From contig CAUJNA010001458.1 in the NCBI GenBank assembly GCA_963377175.1, positions 985,609-1,049,608 on the forward strand: a stretch of 64,000 nt of DNA, given 5' to 3'. Both the position numbers and the translations under genes were made by a program. Of this stretch, positions 14,059 through 23,211 are shown one piece after another. The stretch comes from Effrenium voratum (taxonomy: Eukaryota > Sar > Dinophyceae > Suessiales > Symbiodiniaceae). The notes beneath the pieces were generated by a model that worked only from the letters and a program-made list of their open reading frames with translations, did not search any database and had not been told where the DNA came from. Within the stretch, counting starts at the first letter, position 1. Each line of letters starts with the position of its first letter.

Positions 14059-14082
14059 ATCAATCAATCAATCAATCAATCA

Positions 14083-14157
<75 letters not shown>

Positions 14158-14230
14158 TCAAATCAAATCAAATCAAATCAAATCAAATCAAATCCAATCC
14201 AATCCAATCCAATCCAATCCAATCACATCA

Positions 14231-14273
<43 letters not shown>

Positions 14274-17200
14274 TCAAATCAAATCAAATCAAATCAAATC
14301 AAATCAAATCAAATCAAATCAAAATCAAATCAAATCAAATCAAATCAAATCAAATCAAATCAATCAATCAATCAATCAGTCAATCAATCAATCAATCAAT
14401 CAATCAAAACAAACAAACAAACAAACAAACAAACAAACAAACAAACAAGCAAGCAAACAAACAAACAAACAAACAAGAAGCATCAGCAGAGCAGAGCTTG
14501 ATTGCATCAGTAGCACCCCCATCCATCACACGCAGCTTCTTAACTGCTTCAATTGCTACAGGTGCTACGAACCTTTCTAAACCTTGCTAACAACTCATTC
14601 AAAGGGCGTTCAGGGTGGGCTGGGGCTGGGTGGGCAAAAGCTCCTTTCCCCAGCAGCCACAAGCTGCTGAGGACTCGTGCCCTGGGCACACTAGAGCACT
14701 TGGAAAGTCGGGCGCAAGCAGAGAAGGTGACTTCCCTGGTTATCATGTGGTGGATGGTCTGGGCATGCCATTGGCGTGACACAAAGGCTTGCTCACGCAA
14801 GAAAGCCACTCCTGGACTGGGGTTGTCTTTGAGAGAAGCATGGAGGCAAAAGCGGTGTCAATGATATTTCCTGCAGATTTTCTGGAACAGGTGCCTGCAG
14901 ACTTGCAATTATTTTGTTAACCCACCGGCACCGCGCCATTGGCCGTGCCAGAAAATTAGCTGGGCGGGCAGCGCTGACCGCAGCAGAGAAAGCCGGTCAG
15001 ATTGAAGCGCCGCCTGGCAGGGTTGCGTGCAGGCGTTTCTCTACGGCATGTGCTTGGTGGAAAACAGCGCGTTCCCTTTGCACCAAACCATTGGGCTTCC
15101 CGGCAGCGCCGCTGCAGGATGATATTTGTAGAGAGATGTGCACGGACGCCTGCCCATGGGGATGCATTTGCGTTGCACCTTCCGGCTGCTCTCAACGAAG
15201 AGGCTGACGTGCTCTGCCAACTTGTCGCTGTGTCCCCAAAGGTACTCAAAAAAAAAAGAGGCACACCGGCGGCCGCGCGAATGCTGGAGTTTGATCATCA
15301 TTCTGATGGACACGCTTGAGGGATTTAGGTGCACGGACGGCTCCTTCAACGCAGGGAGGAGGGGAAGCTGGGCTGGGTCTCTTTTCACCGCCCAGTAACC
15401 CTTGGCCAAAGTGGAGCACATTTCGAGCGCACGGCCAGCTCCTTCACGCGGTGGAGGAGGGGAAGCCGGGCGCACGCCCCGCAGCGTCTCACAAGTCGTC
15501 TTAGGGATGGGACTGTCGCCCATCAGGGTGGCGAGGGGGGTTGGGGGTGTCCTGCCCGAGGACCCTGGCCTATGAGAAAGATTTGCATGCGACGAACAGG
15601 CCGGGGCAGACTTGCGGTTGTCTTTTTTTGAAAAGTTGTTAGCTAAAGCGTAGCCAACCTAAAGAGCTCGAGATTTCCTTTTGCGCCCTTGGCGAGGCCA
15701 AAGTGGGGGAAGCGACCGCCAGGGCGGGCCAGTGCAAGGGCCAGGGCTAACAGCCAGCGGCGGAGATTGGCAGGCGCAGGCAGGTGTAGGCCGAGCAGGG
15801 GGTTTCTTCCAGATCTGTCCTCAGAGGAGAGCAGGCCATGAGGGCCTTTCAAAGGGACAAGTTTGCGCGGTCTTCTGTCGACCCCCGGTTGTCAAGGTTG
15901 AAGTTCGATGGCTGAACGGGGGGAGGTTTCCCACCCATTTCAAACCAAGGGAGTTGTTAGGCCCGTCGAACGTTTCGCATGACTTGCTTTGTCTTCATTG
16001 CAGCAGTGTACCGACGCAGAGCGCCAGTTCCAGGGGGCCCATTTCATCGAAATATTCCATCGTAGCTGGCGCATGGTGGTTACTGCGAGAAATCGAGCTG
16101 AGCACCGCCCGAGCCAAGCATGCTTCATTTTCAGGGAGGGTTCTGACCTGCGGGCCACTTGGCGAAGAGCTAGCTCTGAAATGTGGCTTGCCAGTGCGCT
16201 GAGCAGACGGCCTGCCAGTCTTTGCTTTCGTGTGGAAGGCGCTCAGCAGAGCGGGCATGGATCCAACGCTGATTTGCTTGTTTGGCCGCTGGGGCTCAAA
16301 CGCTGTTCTGGGATACGTGCGAGAAGCGCCGCTTGCAACATCCGGGCATGGAGCAAGCTGGCAGCAAAGGGCATTTGTTCTGAACTCAGGGCGAGGCATA
16401 CTAAGGTGGCAGTGAGTGAGCTTCAGCAGGATCTGAAAAAATTGCAGGAGCTGAAGGCAGCTAGACATGTACATAGGTAGGGTGACGCGCCCGAGTTTGT
16501 CTTGAACTCCGTGTCGGAATGTCTCCGCTTGGTTGAGAAGCGGTGTTGTCAGCTTGTCTTGTTCGGCACATGTGCTGAGAAGGACAAGCGGCACTCCAGC
16601 GCCTATCCTGGAGCACCTCCCACCCCCTGGGAAAGAGACCCTCAGGCGCGACCGGAGAGGGCGCTACTGCTCAGGCGAAGCAAATCTGCACCTTCACTGC
16701 GAACATACCGCCCATCAGCTCGCCGATCGCCTTTTAGGCCCTTGCTCTTCTGCTTCGTAGGCATCCTTGATGTGTCGGGCAGCTCCTGCGACGCTCGAGC
16801 AGCCATCCAATCTTTAGGCCCTCTTGCGCATGGAGTAGGAATCCGAAGGTGCCGCAAAAGGCACAAGCTGCTGAGGACTCGTGCCCTGGGCACACTAGAG
16901 CACTTGGCCGGCAAGGCAGGATAGGGGCTGAGCCAAAAGGCCACGGCACGAGTGCCGCTTGTCCTTCTCAGCACATGTGCCGAACAAAACAAACAAGACG
17001 CATCAGCAGAGCAGAGCTTGATTGCATCAGTAGCACCCCCGTCCATCACTTCAATTGCTACACGTGCTGCGAGTGTAAAACGCATGTGTGGAAACAAATC
17101 GTCCCAACACCCGTCTCCGCTCATTGCACGCAGAAACGAAAGGTCCCTTCCCAAATCGAGCTTCTGGGTGCACATGCACTGGCCTGTAAGTGGCCTGACT

Positions 17201-20200
17201 CCTACAAGTAGACGGGCTCCACTCCTTCCCCTTTCTTGGCGCCCCTTTCGTCTGGACCCCATTGCGGCCAAAGCGTCTTGGTGGCCACCGTGTAGGAGTC
17301 CCGTGGCACCGTCTTGAAGAAGAGCGCCAGCTGCTCCTCGCATCGGCCTCTCCAACCGAAAACCGGGGCCAGCCCACCTCCCCCAAGGCTTAAAACTCGC
17401 TTGAACACCCGTTGCTTGCAGAAACTCCTTTTTTTGCCCGCTGCTTCCAAACAGCGACACGCAAAGTGGAAGATCCACCTCGTTGGCCTAGATTCTCCTT
17501 TTTGGCGTGCTGCCCTTCAAACACGTCGTTTTTGGGAGTGCCTTCTTTGAGTTTCAATTGAGATCAAACGCAAGACCGCCAGCTTTCCAGGTTCCCATAT
17601 TTTGAAACAAACTCATTTGTATCATGTTCGCTCCTTGTGTGGGTCGAAATCATGGCTTCCTTCGTGCAACCCTTACGGCTTCCACTTTGGCTTCCCTTTT
17701 AAGCCGGGCCTCAAACACAAAAGTTTCTGAAAATGATGAACCCCCTTGTGATTGGCACTTGAGGGAGAACTAAAGATGCCCCAGTTTTGACGGCGCCCTC
17801 CAAAACCTTCTAACTCCTCGTTGTGCTTGGTCTCGGACTTGTACGCCTCAGCCGAGTCGAAGTGCCTGGCCGGCGCCCCCACGCCCGCTTGCCGGCAGGT
17901 CAGCAGAAGAGAGAACTGCATGTATGTATGTGTGTATGTGTGTATGTGTGTGTCCGCGTGTGTACGTGTGTACGTGTGTATGTGTGTAAGTGTGTGTATG
18001 TGAGTATGTGTCTGAATGTACGTGTACCTGTACGTACGTGTGTGTGTGTGTATGCGTGTGTATGCGTGTGTATGCGTGTGTATGCGTGTGTATGCGTGTG
18101 TATGCGTGTGTATGCGTGTGTATGCGTGTGTATGCGTGTGTATGCGTGTGTATGCGTGTGTATGCGTGTGTATGCGTGTGTATGGGCGTGTACGTGAGCA
18201 TGCGTGACGTGTGTACGTGTGTATGCAGGGCCGTGGGGAATGACCACTTCTATGATACAACAGAAAGGGCTTCCCAAAGACTAAATTGTTCATAGAAAGG
18301 GGGATTCCCTGGTATCACAGAAGTGGGGATAAACCCCTTGATCCCACAACCCTGTGTGTATGTGTCTGTATGTATGTATGTATGTATGTGTGTATGTGTG
18401 TCTGCGTGTGTACATGTGTATGTGTGTAAGTGTGTGTGTGTGTATGTAAGTATGTGTCTGGATCTATGTGTATGTCTACGTACGTGTGTGTGTGTGTGTG
18501 TCTGTATGTGCGTGTGTGCGTGTGTGTGCAGGTGTGTGTGGGCGTGTACGTGAGCATGCGTGACGTGTGTACATGTGTATGTGTGTAAGTGTGTGTAAAG
18601 TGTGTGTGTCTGAATCTATGTGTATGTGTACCTACGTGTGTGTGTGTATGCGTGTGTGTGCGTGTGTATGTGTGTGTTTGGGCGTGTACGTGAGCATGCG
18701 TAACGTGTGTACGTGTGTATGTGTCTGTATGTATGCATGTATGTATGTATGTGTGTATATGTTTGTGTATGTGTGTGTATGTGTGTCTCGGTGTGTACAT
18801 GTGTATGTGTGTAAGTGTGTGTGTGTATGTGCGTATGCGTGCGTATGCGTGTGTATGGGCGTGTACGTGAGCATGCGTGACGTGTGCACTTGTGTATGTG
18901 TCTGTATGTATGTATGTATGTATGCATGTATGTATGTATGTATGTGTGAATGTATGTGTTTATGTGTGTAGGTGTGTATGTGTGTACATGCGTATGTATG
19001 TAAGTGTGTGTGTGTGTATGTAAGTATGTGTCTGAATCTATGTGTATGTGTACGTACGTGTGTGTGTGTGCATGTGTGTGTGTATGTGTGTGTATGTGCG
19101 TGTACGTGAGTATGCGTGACGCAAGTACATGTGTATGTGTCTATATGTATGTATGTGCGCATGTATGTGTGTGTGTCTGCGCGTGTACATGTGTATGTGT
19201 AGGTGTGTATGTGTGTGCATGTAAGTATGTGTCTCAACGTATGTGTATGTGTACGTAAGCGTGTGTGTGTGTCTATGTACGTGAGTATGCGTGACGTGTA
19301 TACGTGTGTATGTGTCTGTATGTATGTATGTATGTATGTATGTATGTATGTATGTGTGTGTGTGTATGTATGTGTGTGTATGTTTGTCTGCGTGTGTACG
19401 CGTGTATGTGTGTAAGTGTGTGTATGTGAGTATGTGTCTGAATGTATGTGTATGTGTACCTACGTGTGTGTGTGTATGTGTGTGTATGTGTGTGTATGCG
19501 TGTGTATGTGCATGTACGTGAGTATGCGTGACGTGTGTACATGTGTATGTGTCTGTATGTATGTATGTGTGTATGCATGTGTGTGTATGTGTGTGTCTGC
19601 GCGTGTACACGCGTATGTGTGTAAGTGTGTGTGTGTGTAGGTAAGTATGTGTTTGAATGTAGTTTTTGTGTGTACGTACGTGTGTGCGTGTGTGTGTATG
19701 TGTGTCTATGTGTGTGTGTGTGTGCGTGAGTATGCGTGACTTGTGTACGTGTGTATGTGTCTGTATGTATGTATGTGTATGTACGTGTGTATGTGTGTAT
19801 GCGTGTGTACGTGCGTATGTGTGTAAGTGTGTGTATGTGAGTATGTGTCTGAATGTATGCGTGTACGTACGTGTGTGTGTGTATGTGTATGTGCTTGTGT
19901 GTACGTGAGTATGCGCGACGCGTGTACATGTATCTGTGTCTCTATGTATGTATGTGTGTGTGTGTGTGCATGTATGTGTGTGTGTATGTATGTGTGTATG
20001 TGTCTGCGTGTGAACGTCTGTATGTGTGTATGTGTCACGTGTGTACGTGTGTATGTGTCTGTATGTGTGTATGTGTGTGTATGTGTGTGTATGTGTGTAT
20101 GTGCGTATGTGTGTATGTGTATGTACGTGTGTGTATGTGTGTATGTGTGTATGTGTGTATGTGTGTATGTGTGTATGTGTGTATGTGTGTATATGTGTGT

Positions 20201-20638
20201 ATGTCTGTATGTGTGTGTGTGTGTACGTGTGTATGTGTGTGTGTGTATGTGAGTATGTGTCTGTATGTATGTCTGTATGTATGTCTGTGTGTGTGTGTGC
20301 AAGCTTGTCTGTGCGTATGTGCGTTGTGTATGTGTGCGTGTATGTATTTGTATGTGTGTGCATGTGCGAGTGCGTGCGCGAGTTCGATTGCGCGTGTGCG
20401 TGCATGCGTGCGTGCGCATGCGTAGGTGGGTGGGTGTGTGTGTGTGTGTGTGCCTGTGCATGTGCTTGTGTGTGTGTGTGTTGGCGTGGGTGGGTGTGTG
20501 GGTGTGTGTGTGTGACTTTCTTGTTTTTGTGTTTGTGTGTTTGTGTGTTTGTGTGTGCGCGCTTGTTTGTGTTATTACTTGTGTTTCTGCTTTTCCTTTG
20601 CGCGTGTTTGTGTGTTTGTGTGTATGTGTAATTAGTTC

Positions 20639-20669
<31 letters not shown>

Positions 20670-20826
20670 TTGGGTATGCGCGTGCGCGTGCGCGTGCGCG
20701 TGCGCGCGCGCGGGCGCGTGCGCGTGCGCATGCGCGTGGGCGTGGGCGTGCGCGTGGGCGTGGGCGTGGGCGTGTGCGTGTGCGTGCGCGTGCGCGTGGG
20801 CGTGCGCGTGGGCGTGTGCGTGTGCG

Positions 20827-20864
<38 letters not shown>

Positions 20865-23211
20865 CGCGTGTGCGTGTGCGTGTGCGGGTGCGTATGCAGG
20901 TGTGCGTGCGGGTGTGCGTGTGCGTGTGCGTGTGCGTGTGCGTGCGCGTGCGTGTGCGTGTGCGTGTGCGCGTGCGCGTGCGCGTGCGCGTGCGTGTGCG
21001 CGTGCGCGTGTGCGTGTGCGTGTGCGTGTGCGTGCGCGTGTGCGTGTGCGTGTGCGTGTGCGTGTGCGTGTGCGTGTGCGTGTGCGTGTTCGTGTGTGTG
21101 TGTGTGCGTGTGCGTGTGCGTGTGCGTGTGCGTGTGCGTGTAAGTGTAAGTGCAAGTGTGTGTGTGTGTGTGTGTGCTTGCGATTGTTTTGTGGTTGTGT
21201 TTGTGTGATTGTGGGTATAATTGTGCGTGTGTGTTTGTGGGTGTTTGTGGGTGTATGTGCGTGTGTTTGTGTGTGTGGTGGTTTTGTTGTTTGAGGGTGA
21301 CTTTAGTTTGATGGTTGGACTCAATTTCGACACCGCCCTGATTTACTTCTTTGCTTGGAAGGGTTCGGAGCAAGCCTGTTCCAAGCGTCCGAACCTGGTA
21401 ACGGGACACTCAGAACTACTCAACCCGTTGGAGAGCCTTTACTTTACTTTGGGACGCACCCCCTGTCAATCCACTTGCAGGCCCGGTCCACGTTGGGAAG
21501 AGCGACTGAGCAAAGAACGGTCCTCGAAATAGGCGGTGTCCTGTTCGTTTCCCTCCAAACCCCACAAAAGGTTACCGAGCCTCACACCCAATTGGGAAGC
21601 CCCATGAGGTCATTCCAACTCATTCCCTGCAAACACAAAGCAGCAAGTTGCTTGCTGGGTGGGAATGACCCTAGGAATTCACTTCAATTGAATGTTGACG
21701 GATGGTATACAGGGGTCATTGCCTCACTCCCTGGGAAGCAGGGTTATTTTGGACCAAATGCCAAGCCCCGGCCCACACCGGAATCGCCTGTAGCCCATGT
21801 CATAGACTGCCTTCAGCAACTCTATCGCAGGCTCATCCTCACCCCAGGAGTGGGTTTGGGGGGGGAGGTTGGGGGAAGACTTGGTGGGGTTTTCCATGGT
21901 ACCCAGAAATCAGGCTTAAAGAAAAACATCGCAGGGAAACTAAGGCGGGTTTAAGGGACATACGTAGACGGGTGGCCTTTAAAATGAAATTGAGTGATGA
22001 GCAAAGGGGCAAAAGGGTAGTCAGTCTTTAGCCCCGGACACACACACACACATACACACACTCCGCTTCTATGATGCCTTTTGCGAAGACCTTGGAGCTG
22101 AGCGCAACACATGTATGGCAATCACGACAGCGCCATGTCCCAACTTTTGTCATTCGGGAAATCGTGCGGGGGTCCAAACATGCTCAACGTCCATGCGGAT
22201 CCACGGAAAAGCTTCGGTGAAAACATGGCGCAGCTCTTTGCACCGAGGGCAAGCCGGGTCAAACCATCCCCTGGCAGATGCCAAAGCATGCCATTGGGTC
22301 AAGGACCCTCAGGCTGAACCAACGCTAGTATGTGTATATATATATATATATATATGTGTGTATTTGAATAGTCACCCCCTATGTTTATATATATATATAT
22401 ACATAATTACATATATGTAAACTTGCAAAATCAAGCATCTAGAATTAGATTCTTTGTCGCGCTTGTGTTTGCAGTCCATTTGTCCCCATGGAGCAGATGT
22501 CCTCCATGGAGGCCCCATAGTAGGCGGTGATGCCCATGCACCCGAAGCCCAGCTTCGAGACCTTGAGGCCTTCGAACGCGGGAGGGATGGATCGGGCCGG
22601 CGGTTTGGCGGCTTGGCGGTTTGGCGGTTTGGTGGTTTGGGTTTCCCAGTTTCCCTCTACAAGAACCGGTTCAAGTCCCAAACCACCACTGGTTACCTGA
22701 AATACTGGTTGATGAGCAGCCTACCAGTTGGGATGGACGAAATCTGCGTGCAGTAGGCAGGTTGCTTTATCAACCAGTATTCGAATCAAGCATCCAGCCC
22801 AACTGATGTTGTCCATCCACACTAAGAGGGTTCCTCCCGCCCGAATGAGCAAATCGTCGCTCACCGTTTGTATTGGTGAATGCTTGGGCAGGATTCCATG
22901 GGTCGCATGAGCAAGCATCCAAGGGGCCACAAGCCAATGCTCAACCCTTTCCCGGCAAAATGTTCTCCCCGCATCAAAAGCCCGACTTTCCACAGGAAAG
23001 TGTGCACCTCTGCCCTTCCTTACATCGGCTTGCACCCTCTGGAAGATGCCTGACACATCTACATAGTCAGAAACAAAACACTTAAACAAATCTTCGCCCT
23101 CAACTAGAAAATGCCAGAAGCCCAAAAGACCAAAGACTTAAAAAGTGCCAGCTCCAGCTCCCCCTCCATCGTTTACTCCACCCCACCTGCGGCGCCCAGG
23201 GTGAAGTCCAT
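2654..23211 (-). CDS. Aldo/keto reductase gene, at least 12-13 exons over 20.6 kb
   Basis: This gene encodes an NAD(P)H-dependent aldo/keto reductase of the single-domain TIM-barrel family. Placed exons, in transcription order, are 23211-23187, 22569-22502, (22090-22078, uncertain), 17887-17817, 17336-17275, 13502-about 13403, 8308 or 8269-8183, 7528-7491, 6403-6367, 5570-5531, 4963-4872, 3791-3721, 3539-3455 and 2691-about 2654. Junction phases agree wherever both neighbouring exons are placed. Family landmarks appear in order: KLGFGCMG near the N terminus, HFDSAEAY with catalytic Asp and Tyr, VATK with catalytic Lys, [30 protein letters not shown] and AIPGTTK. The exon expected to carry the catalytic His (DLYYxHR region) was not found between 13.4 and 8.3 kb, and the C-terminal end is also unplaced. 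Donors are mostly GC or GA and acceptors nearly all AG before G. Only about 4 percent of the span is coding. Substrate is unknown. An intact gene is likely but unproven. Confidence 0.85.
3455..3539 (-). CDS. AKR exon ([16 protein letters not shown])
   Basis: Eighty-five nucleotides read [12 protein letters not shown] and then [22 protein letters not shown] is the AKR motif that binds the cofactor phosphate or adenosine. The acceptor is GGACTGGAG before GCTTTAC and the donor is AACCTG before GCGGGG. G-runs crowd the first 30 nt of the next intron. Confidence 0.9.
3721..3791 (-). CDS. AKR exon ([15 protein letters not shown])
   Basis: Seventy-one nucleotides read [20 protein letters not shown] then SLA plus two bases of Trp, the conserved C-terminal AKR helix. 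The acceptor is CGTCAG before GAGCTGCTG and the donor is GCCTG before GCGCCT. Confidence 0.88.
4872..4963 (-). CDS. AKR exon ([20 protein letters not shown])
   Basis: Ninety-two nucleotides read [10 protein letters not shown] then [20 protein letters not shown], the variable loop with the PRxxxENLxxN signature. The acceptor is GGCTGAG before GGAAC and the donor is AACCAG before GAGCTGAG. The 9-nt string CAGGAGCTG is present at both ends of the following intron. Confidence 0.88.
5420..5472. repeat. (CA)n microsatellite in AKR intron
   Basis: An uninterrupted CA run of about 26 units, roughly 60-110 nt inside the intron after the [13 protein letters not shown] exon. Confidence 0.95.
5531..5570 (-). 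CDS. AKR 40-nt exon ([13 protein letters not shown])
   Basis: [13 protein letters not shown] is a highly recognisable AKR strand. The acceptor is CGGCCAG before GAGCTA and the donor is GGCCA before GCGCTT. Joining to the next exon recreates PLARNLL. Confidence 0.9.
5672..6200. repeat. TATA/TATG satellite cluster with GTAAACACGTGTG motif
   Basis: A (TATG)n run of over 30 units (about 5734-5854) lies among TA runs and TG runs. Between them a core like GTAAACACGYGTGTATATA recurs at about 5712, 5859, 5970, 6009, 6058 and 6156, and inverted near 6108. The cluster lies within a single AKR intron. Confidence 0.85.
6367..6403 (-). CDS. AKR 37-nt exon ([12 protein letters not shown])
   Basis: The exon reads [12 protein letters not shown], corresponding to the AKR segment RDLEEEVLPTCR that precedes ELGIGVV. 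The acceptor is GGCTGGAG before GAACC and the donor is TGCAAG before GATGGG. Phases fit the exons on both sides, which is the main support for so short an exon. Confidence 0.78.
7491..7528 (-). CDS. AKR 38-nt exon ([12 protein letters not shown])
   Basis: The exon reads [12 protein letters not shown] plus two bases of an Arg codon, matching the AKR consensus xxVQxEWSLxxR. The acceptor is TTGCAG before GTGGCG. The donor is ACCAG before GAGACC. It joins in phase to both neighbours. Confidence 0.85.
7915..8031 (+). mobile_element. MITE copy 1
   Basis: A 117-bp element bounded by AGCTGGCCATGGGTCAAAA and the inverted AGCTGGCTGTGGGTCCAAAA. Inside it are CCCCAGTGAACATCCCAA and GAATTCACC. It is related in opposite orientation to the copy at 11.56 kb. 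Confidence 0.7.
8072..8160 (-). repeat. G-rich tract (minus strand) just inside AKR intron
   Basis: The plus strand reads CCCCACCTCC repeats. On the transcribed minus strand this is a series of G-runs of 3 to 10 that begins about 20 nt after the GC donor at 8182-8181. It can form G-quadruplexes. Confidence 0.85.
8183..8308 (-). CDS. AKR exon ([20 protein letters not shown])
   Basis: The reading [18 protein letters not shown] followed by [11 protein letters not shown] is the strand-helix unit after the active-site loop. The donor is CACCCA before GCGCCT. Two acceptors are possible: 8269, which gives a 29-codon phase-0 exon, or 8308, which adds [13 protein letters not shown]. Both keep frame. 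A strong G-rich tract follows in the intron. Confidence 0.88.
8992..9014. repeat. (TA)n microsatellite
   Basis: A short TA run of about 11 units. Confidence 0.9.
9090..9460. repeat. Degenerate telomere-like repeats, block 1
   Basis: Many variants of GGGTTTAGG, GGTTGGCTTAGG and GGCTCAGG at short, irregular spacing on the plus strand. They resemble decayed TTTAGGG telomeric repeats. A 15-G run occurs near 9250. Confidence 0.75.
9528..9875 (-). other. Non-repetitive island with 115-residue open frame
   Basis: A stretch of about 400 bp (9.48-9.88 kb) free of the surrounding telomere-like repeats. The minus strand is open for 115 codons and includes a helical segment [20 protein letters not shown]. 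The plus strand is also open over most of it. No family is recognised. It may be an exon, or an insertion that split the repeat field. Confidence 0.3.
9880..10640. repeat. Degenerate telomere-like repeats, block 2
   Basis: Dense TTTAGGG, TTCAGGG, TTTAGGGTGAG and GGGTTGGTTT variants for about 760 bp, same orientation as block 1. This is an interstitial, strongly mutated telomere-like field inside an AKR intron. Confidence 0.78.
10857..10943 (-). pseudogene. PPR-like motif remnant or exon
   Basis: The minus strand reads [20 protein letters not shown]. This resembles one pentatricopeptide repeat (A-E-x-W-x-x-x-M-x-x-x-G-V-x-P). PPR proteins bind organellar RNA and are numerous in dinoflagellates. 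It sits inside the largest AKR intron on the same strand. No neighbouring PPR motif was found, so a gene fragment or captured exon is more likely than a gene. Confidence 0.4.
11557..11683 (-). mobile_element. MITE copy 2
   Basis: A 127-bp element with terminal inverted repeats AGCTGGCTGTGGGTCAAAA and, inverted, AGCTGGCCATGGGTCAAAA. Its interior holds GGAATGTTCACTGGGG and GTGAATTCGCC, the reverse complement of the interior of copy 1. Confidence 0.72.
13403..13502 (-). CDS. AKR exon ([19 protein letters not shown])
   Basis: The exon begins [12 protein letters not shown] and continues with a typical AKR helix, [17 protein letters not shown]. The acceptor is GGCCAG before GTTCATG. The donor is a GC, either at 13410-13409 (exon end 13411) or 13402-13401 (exon end 13403). 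A long G-run lies about 25 nt downstream in the intron. Confidence 0.85.
14003..14476. repeat. Compound (CAAA)n-(CAGA)n-(CAAT)n-(CAAAT)n array
   Basis: Consecutive blocks of CAAA, CAGA, CAAT, CAAAT, CCAAT, CAAT, CAAAT, CAAT and CAAA. Each block differs from its neighbour by one base or one inserted base, which shows stepwise mutation and expansion of the motif. Confidence 0.95.
14471..17075 (+). mobile_element. Decayed retroelement region with tyrosine recombinase remnant
   Basis: The region is framed by two copies of a roughly 60-80-bp repeat (14471-14570 and 16991-17075, containing GCATCAGCAGAGCAGAGCTT). It contains a second direct repeat (14658-14703 and 16862-16907, identical over 46 bp) and a perfect 34-bp inverted repeat (16561-16594 and 16952-16985). 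Tyrosine recombinase motifs lie between. It resembles a DIRS-type element, a class known in dinoflagellates. The reverse transcriptase part was not recognised. It sits in the AKR intron between 17.27 and 13.50 kb. Confidence 0.55.
16052..16415 (+). pseudogene. Tyrosine recombinase (DIRS-like integrase) fragment
   Basis: One plus-strand frame reads [15 protein letters not shown] near 16065-16110, matching the segment with the first catalytic Arg of these recombinases. After an in-frame stop at 16200-16202 the same frame continues with DGLPVFA and then [19 protein letters not shown] near 16280-16335, the segment with the later catalytic Arg and the Tyr. The part between them that should hold the H-x-x-R box is missing. 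The stop and the internal deletion mean the protein is not functional. Confidence 0.6.
17275..17336 (-). CDS. AKR exon with catalytic Lys (SYTVATK)
   Basis: Sixty-two nucleotides read [20 protein letters not shown] plus two bases. The Lys of VATK is the third member of the catalytic tetrad. The acceptor is GCGAG before GAGCAG and the donor is AAGAC before GCTTTG. Several G-runs follow within 50 nt. Confidence 0.88.
17817..17887 (-). CDS. AKR exon with catalytic Asp/Tyr (HFDSAEAY)
   Basis: The exon contains [16 protein letters not shown], the AKR motif holding the catalytic Asp and Tyr and the NEE turn. The 3' end is CACAACGAG before GAGTTAG, a GA donor. The 5' boundary is either 17887 (after GGCAAG, giving GVGAPAR before HFD) or 17865 (after GGCCAG). 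It lies just beside the start of the GT-rich satellite. Confidence 0.85.
17925..18235. repeat. GT-rich satellite, part 1, with (TATGCGTGTG)n
   Basis: About 14 copies of the decamer TATGCGTGTG (18050-18185), flanked by TGTG/TATG sequence. It starts about 40 nt upstream of the HFDSAEAY exon in transcription order. Confidence 0.92.
18350..20520. repeat. GT-rich satellite, part 2, with higher-order period
   Basis: About 2.2 kb of TGTG, TATG and TGTGTC sequence. The marker GAGYATGCGTGACGTGTGTAC recurs at about 18552, 18690, 18870, 19108, 19284, 19520, 19729 and 19907. TCTGAATSTATG recurs between most of them. So the array is built of units of about 140-240 bp, not plain dinucleotide slippage. Confidence 0.9.
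20637..21300. repeat. Alternating GCGTGT tract, Z-DNA prone
   Basis: About 650 bp of nearly unbroken purine-pyrimidine alternation (GCGTGC, GTGCGT, GGGCGT, CTGTGC blocks) with no protein family behind the long open frames it creates. Confidence 0.92.
22078..22090 (-). CDS. Possible 13-nt AKR micro-exon (VFAK)
   Basis: A 13-nt segment reads VFAK plus one base between an AG/G acceptor and a GC donor. It matches the VFAKG found before the catalytic Asp motif in related reductases, and its phases fit exons 2 and 3. A match this short could easily be chance. Confidence 0.25.
22327..22415. repeat. TA/TG microsatellites
   Basis: Two TA runs (about 22335-22355 and 22388-22401) with a TG run, in the AKR intron after exon 2. 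Confidence 0.85.
22502..22569 (-). CDS. AKR exon 2 ([19 protein letters not shown])
   Basis: Sixty-eight nucleotides starting after TTCGAAG and ending in a Met-Glu codon pair before GACATC, a GA donor. The motif [14 protein letters not shown] is the first beta strand and cofactor-proximal loop of AKR13-like reductases. About eight residues of helix 1 expected after GASME are not placed. Confidence 0.85.
23187..23211 (-). CDS. AKR exon 1 (start codon exon)
   Basis: The exon reads MDFTLGAA plus the first base of the next codon. It ends GCAG before GTGGGG, the only GT donor found in this gene. Joined to the next exon it gives [17 protein letters not shown], a normal AKR N terminus. No other in-frame Met lies close upstream, so this ATG is taken as the start. 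The surroundings are GC-rich. Confidence 0.7.

Noticed and set aside
13931..14590. Gln/Ser/Asn-rich frames up to 219 codons
   Set aside because: All three plus-strand frames are open because CAAA/CAAT repeats lack stops. No coding evidence.
19038..21409. Very long His/Thr/Ala or Cys/Val open frames (up to 705 codons)
   Set aside because: They are frames through GT-rich satellite DNA, open on both strands, with no non-repeat composition.
22140..22290. Minus-strand Cys-containing reading near 22.2 kb ([11 protein letters not shown])
   Set aside because: Looks vaguely like a retroelement zinc motif but is too short and lacks flanking domains.
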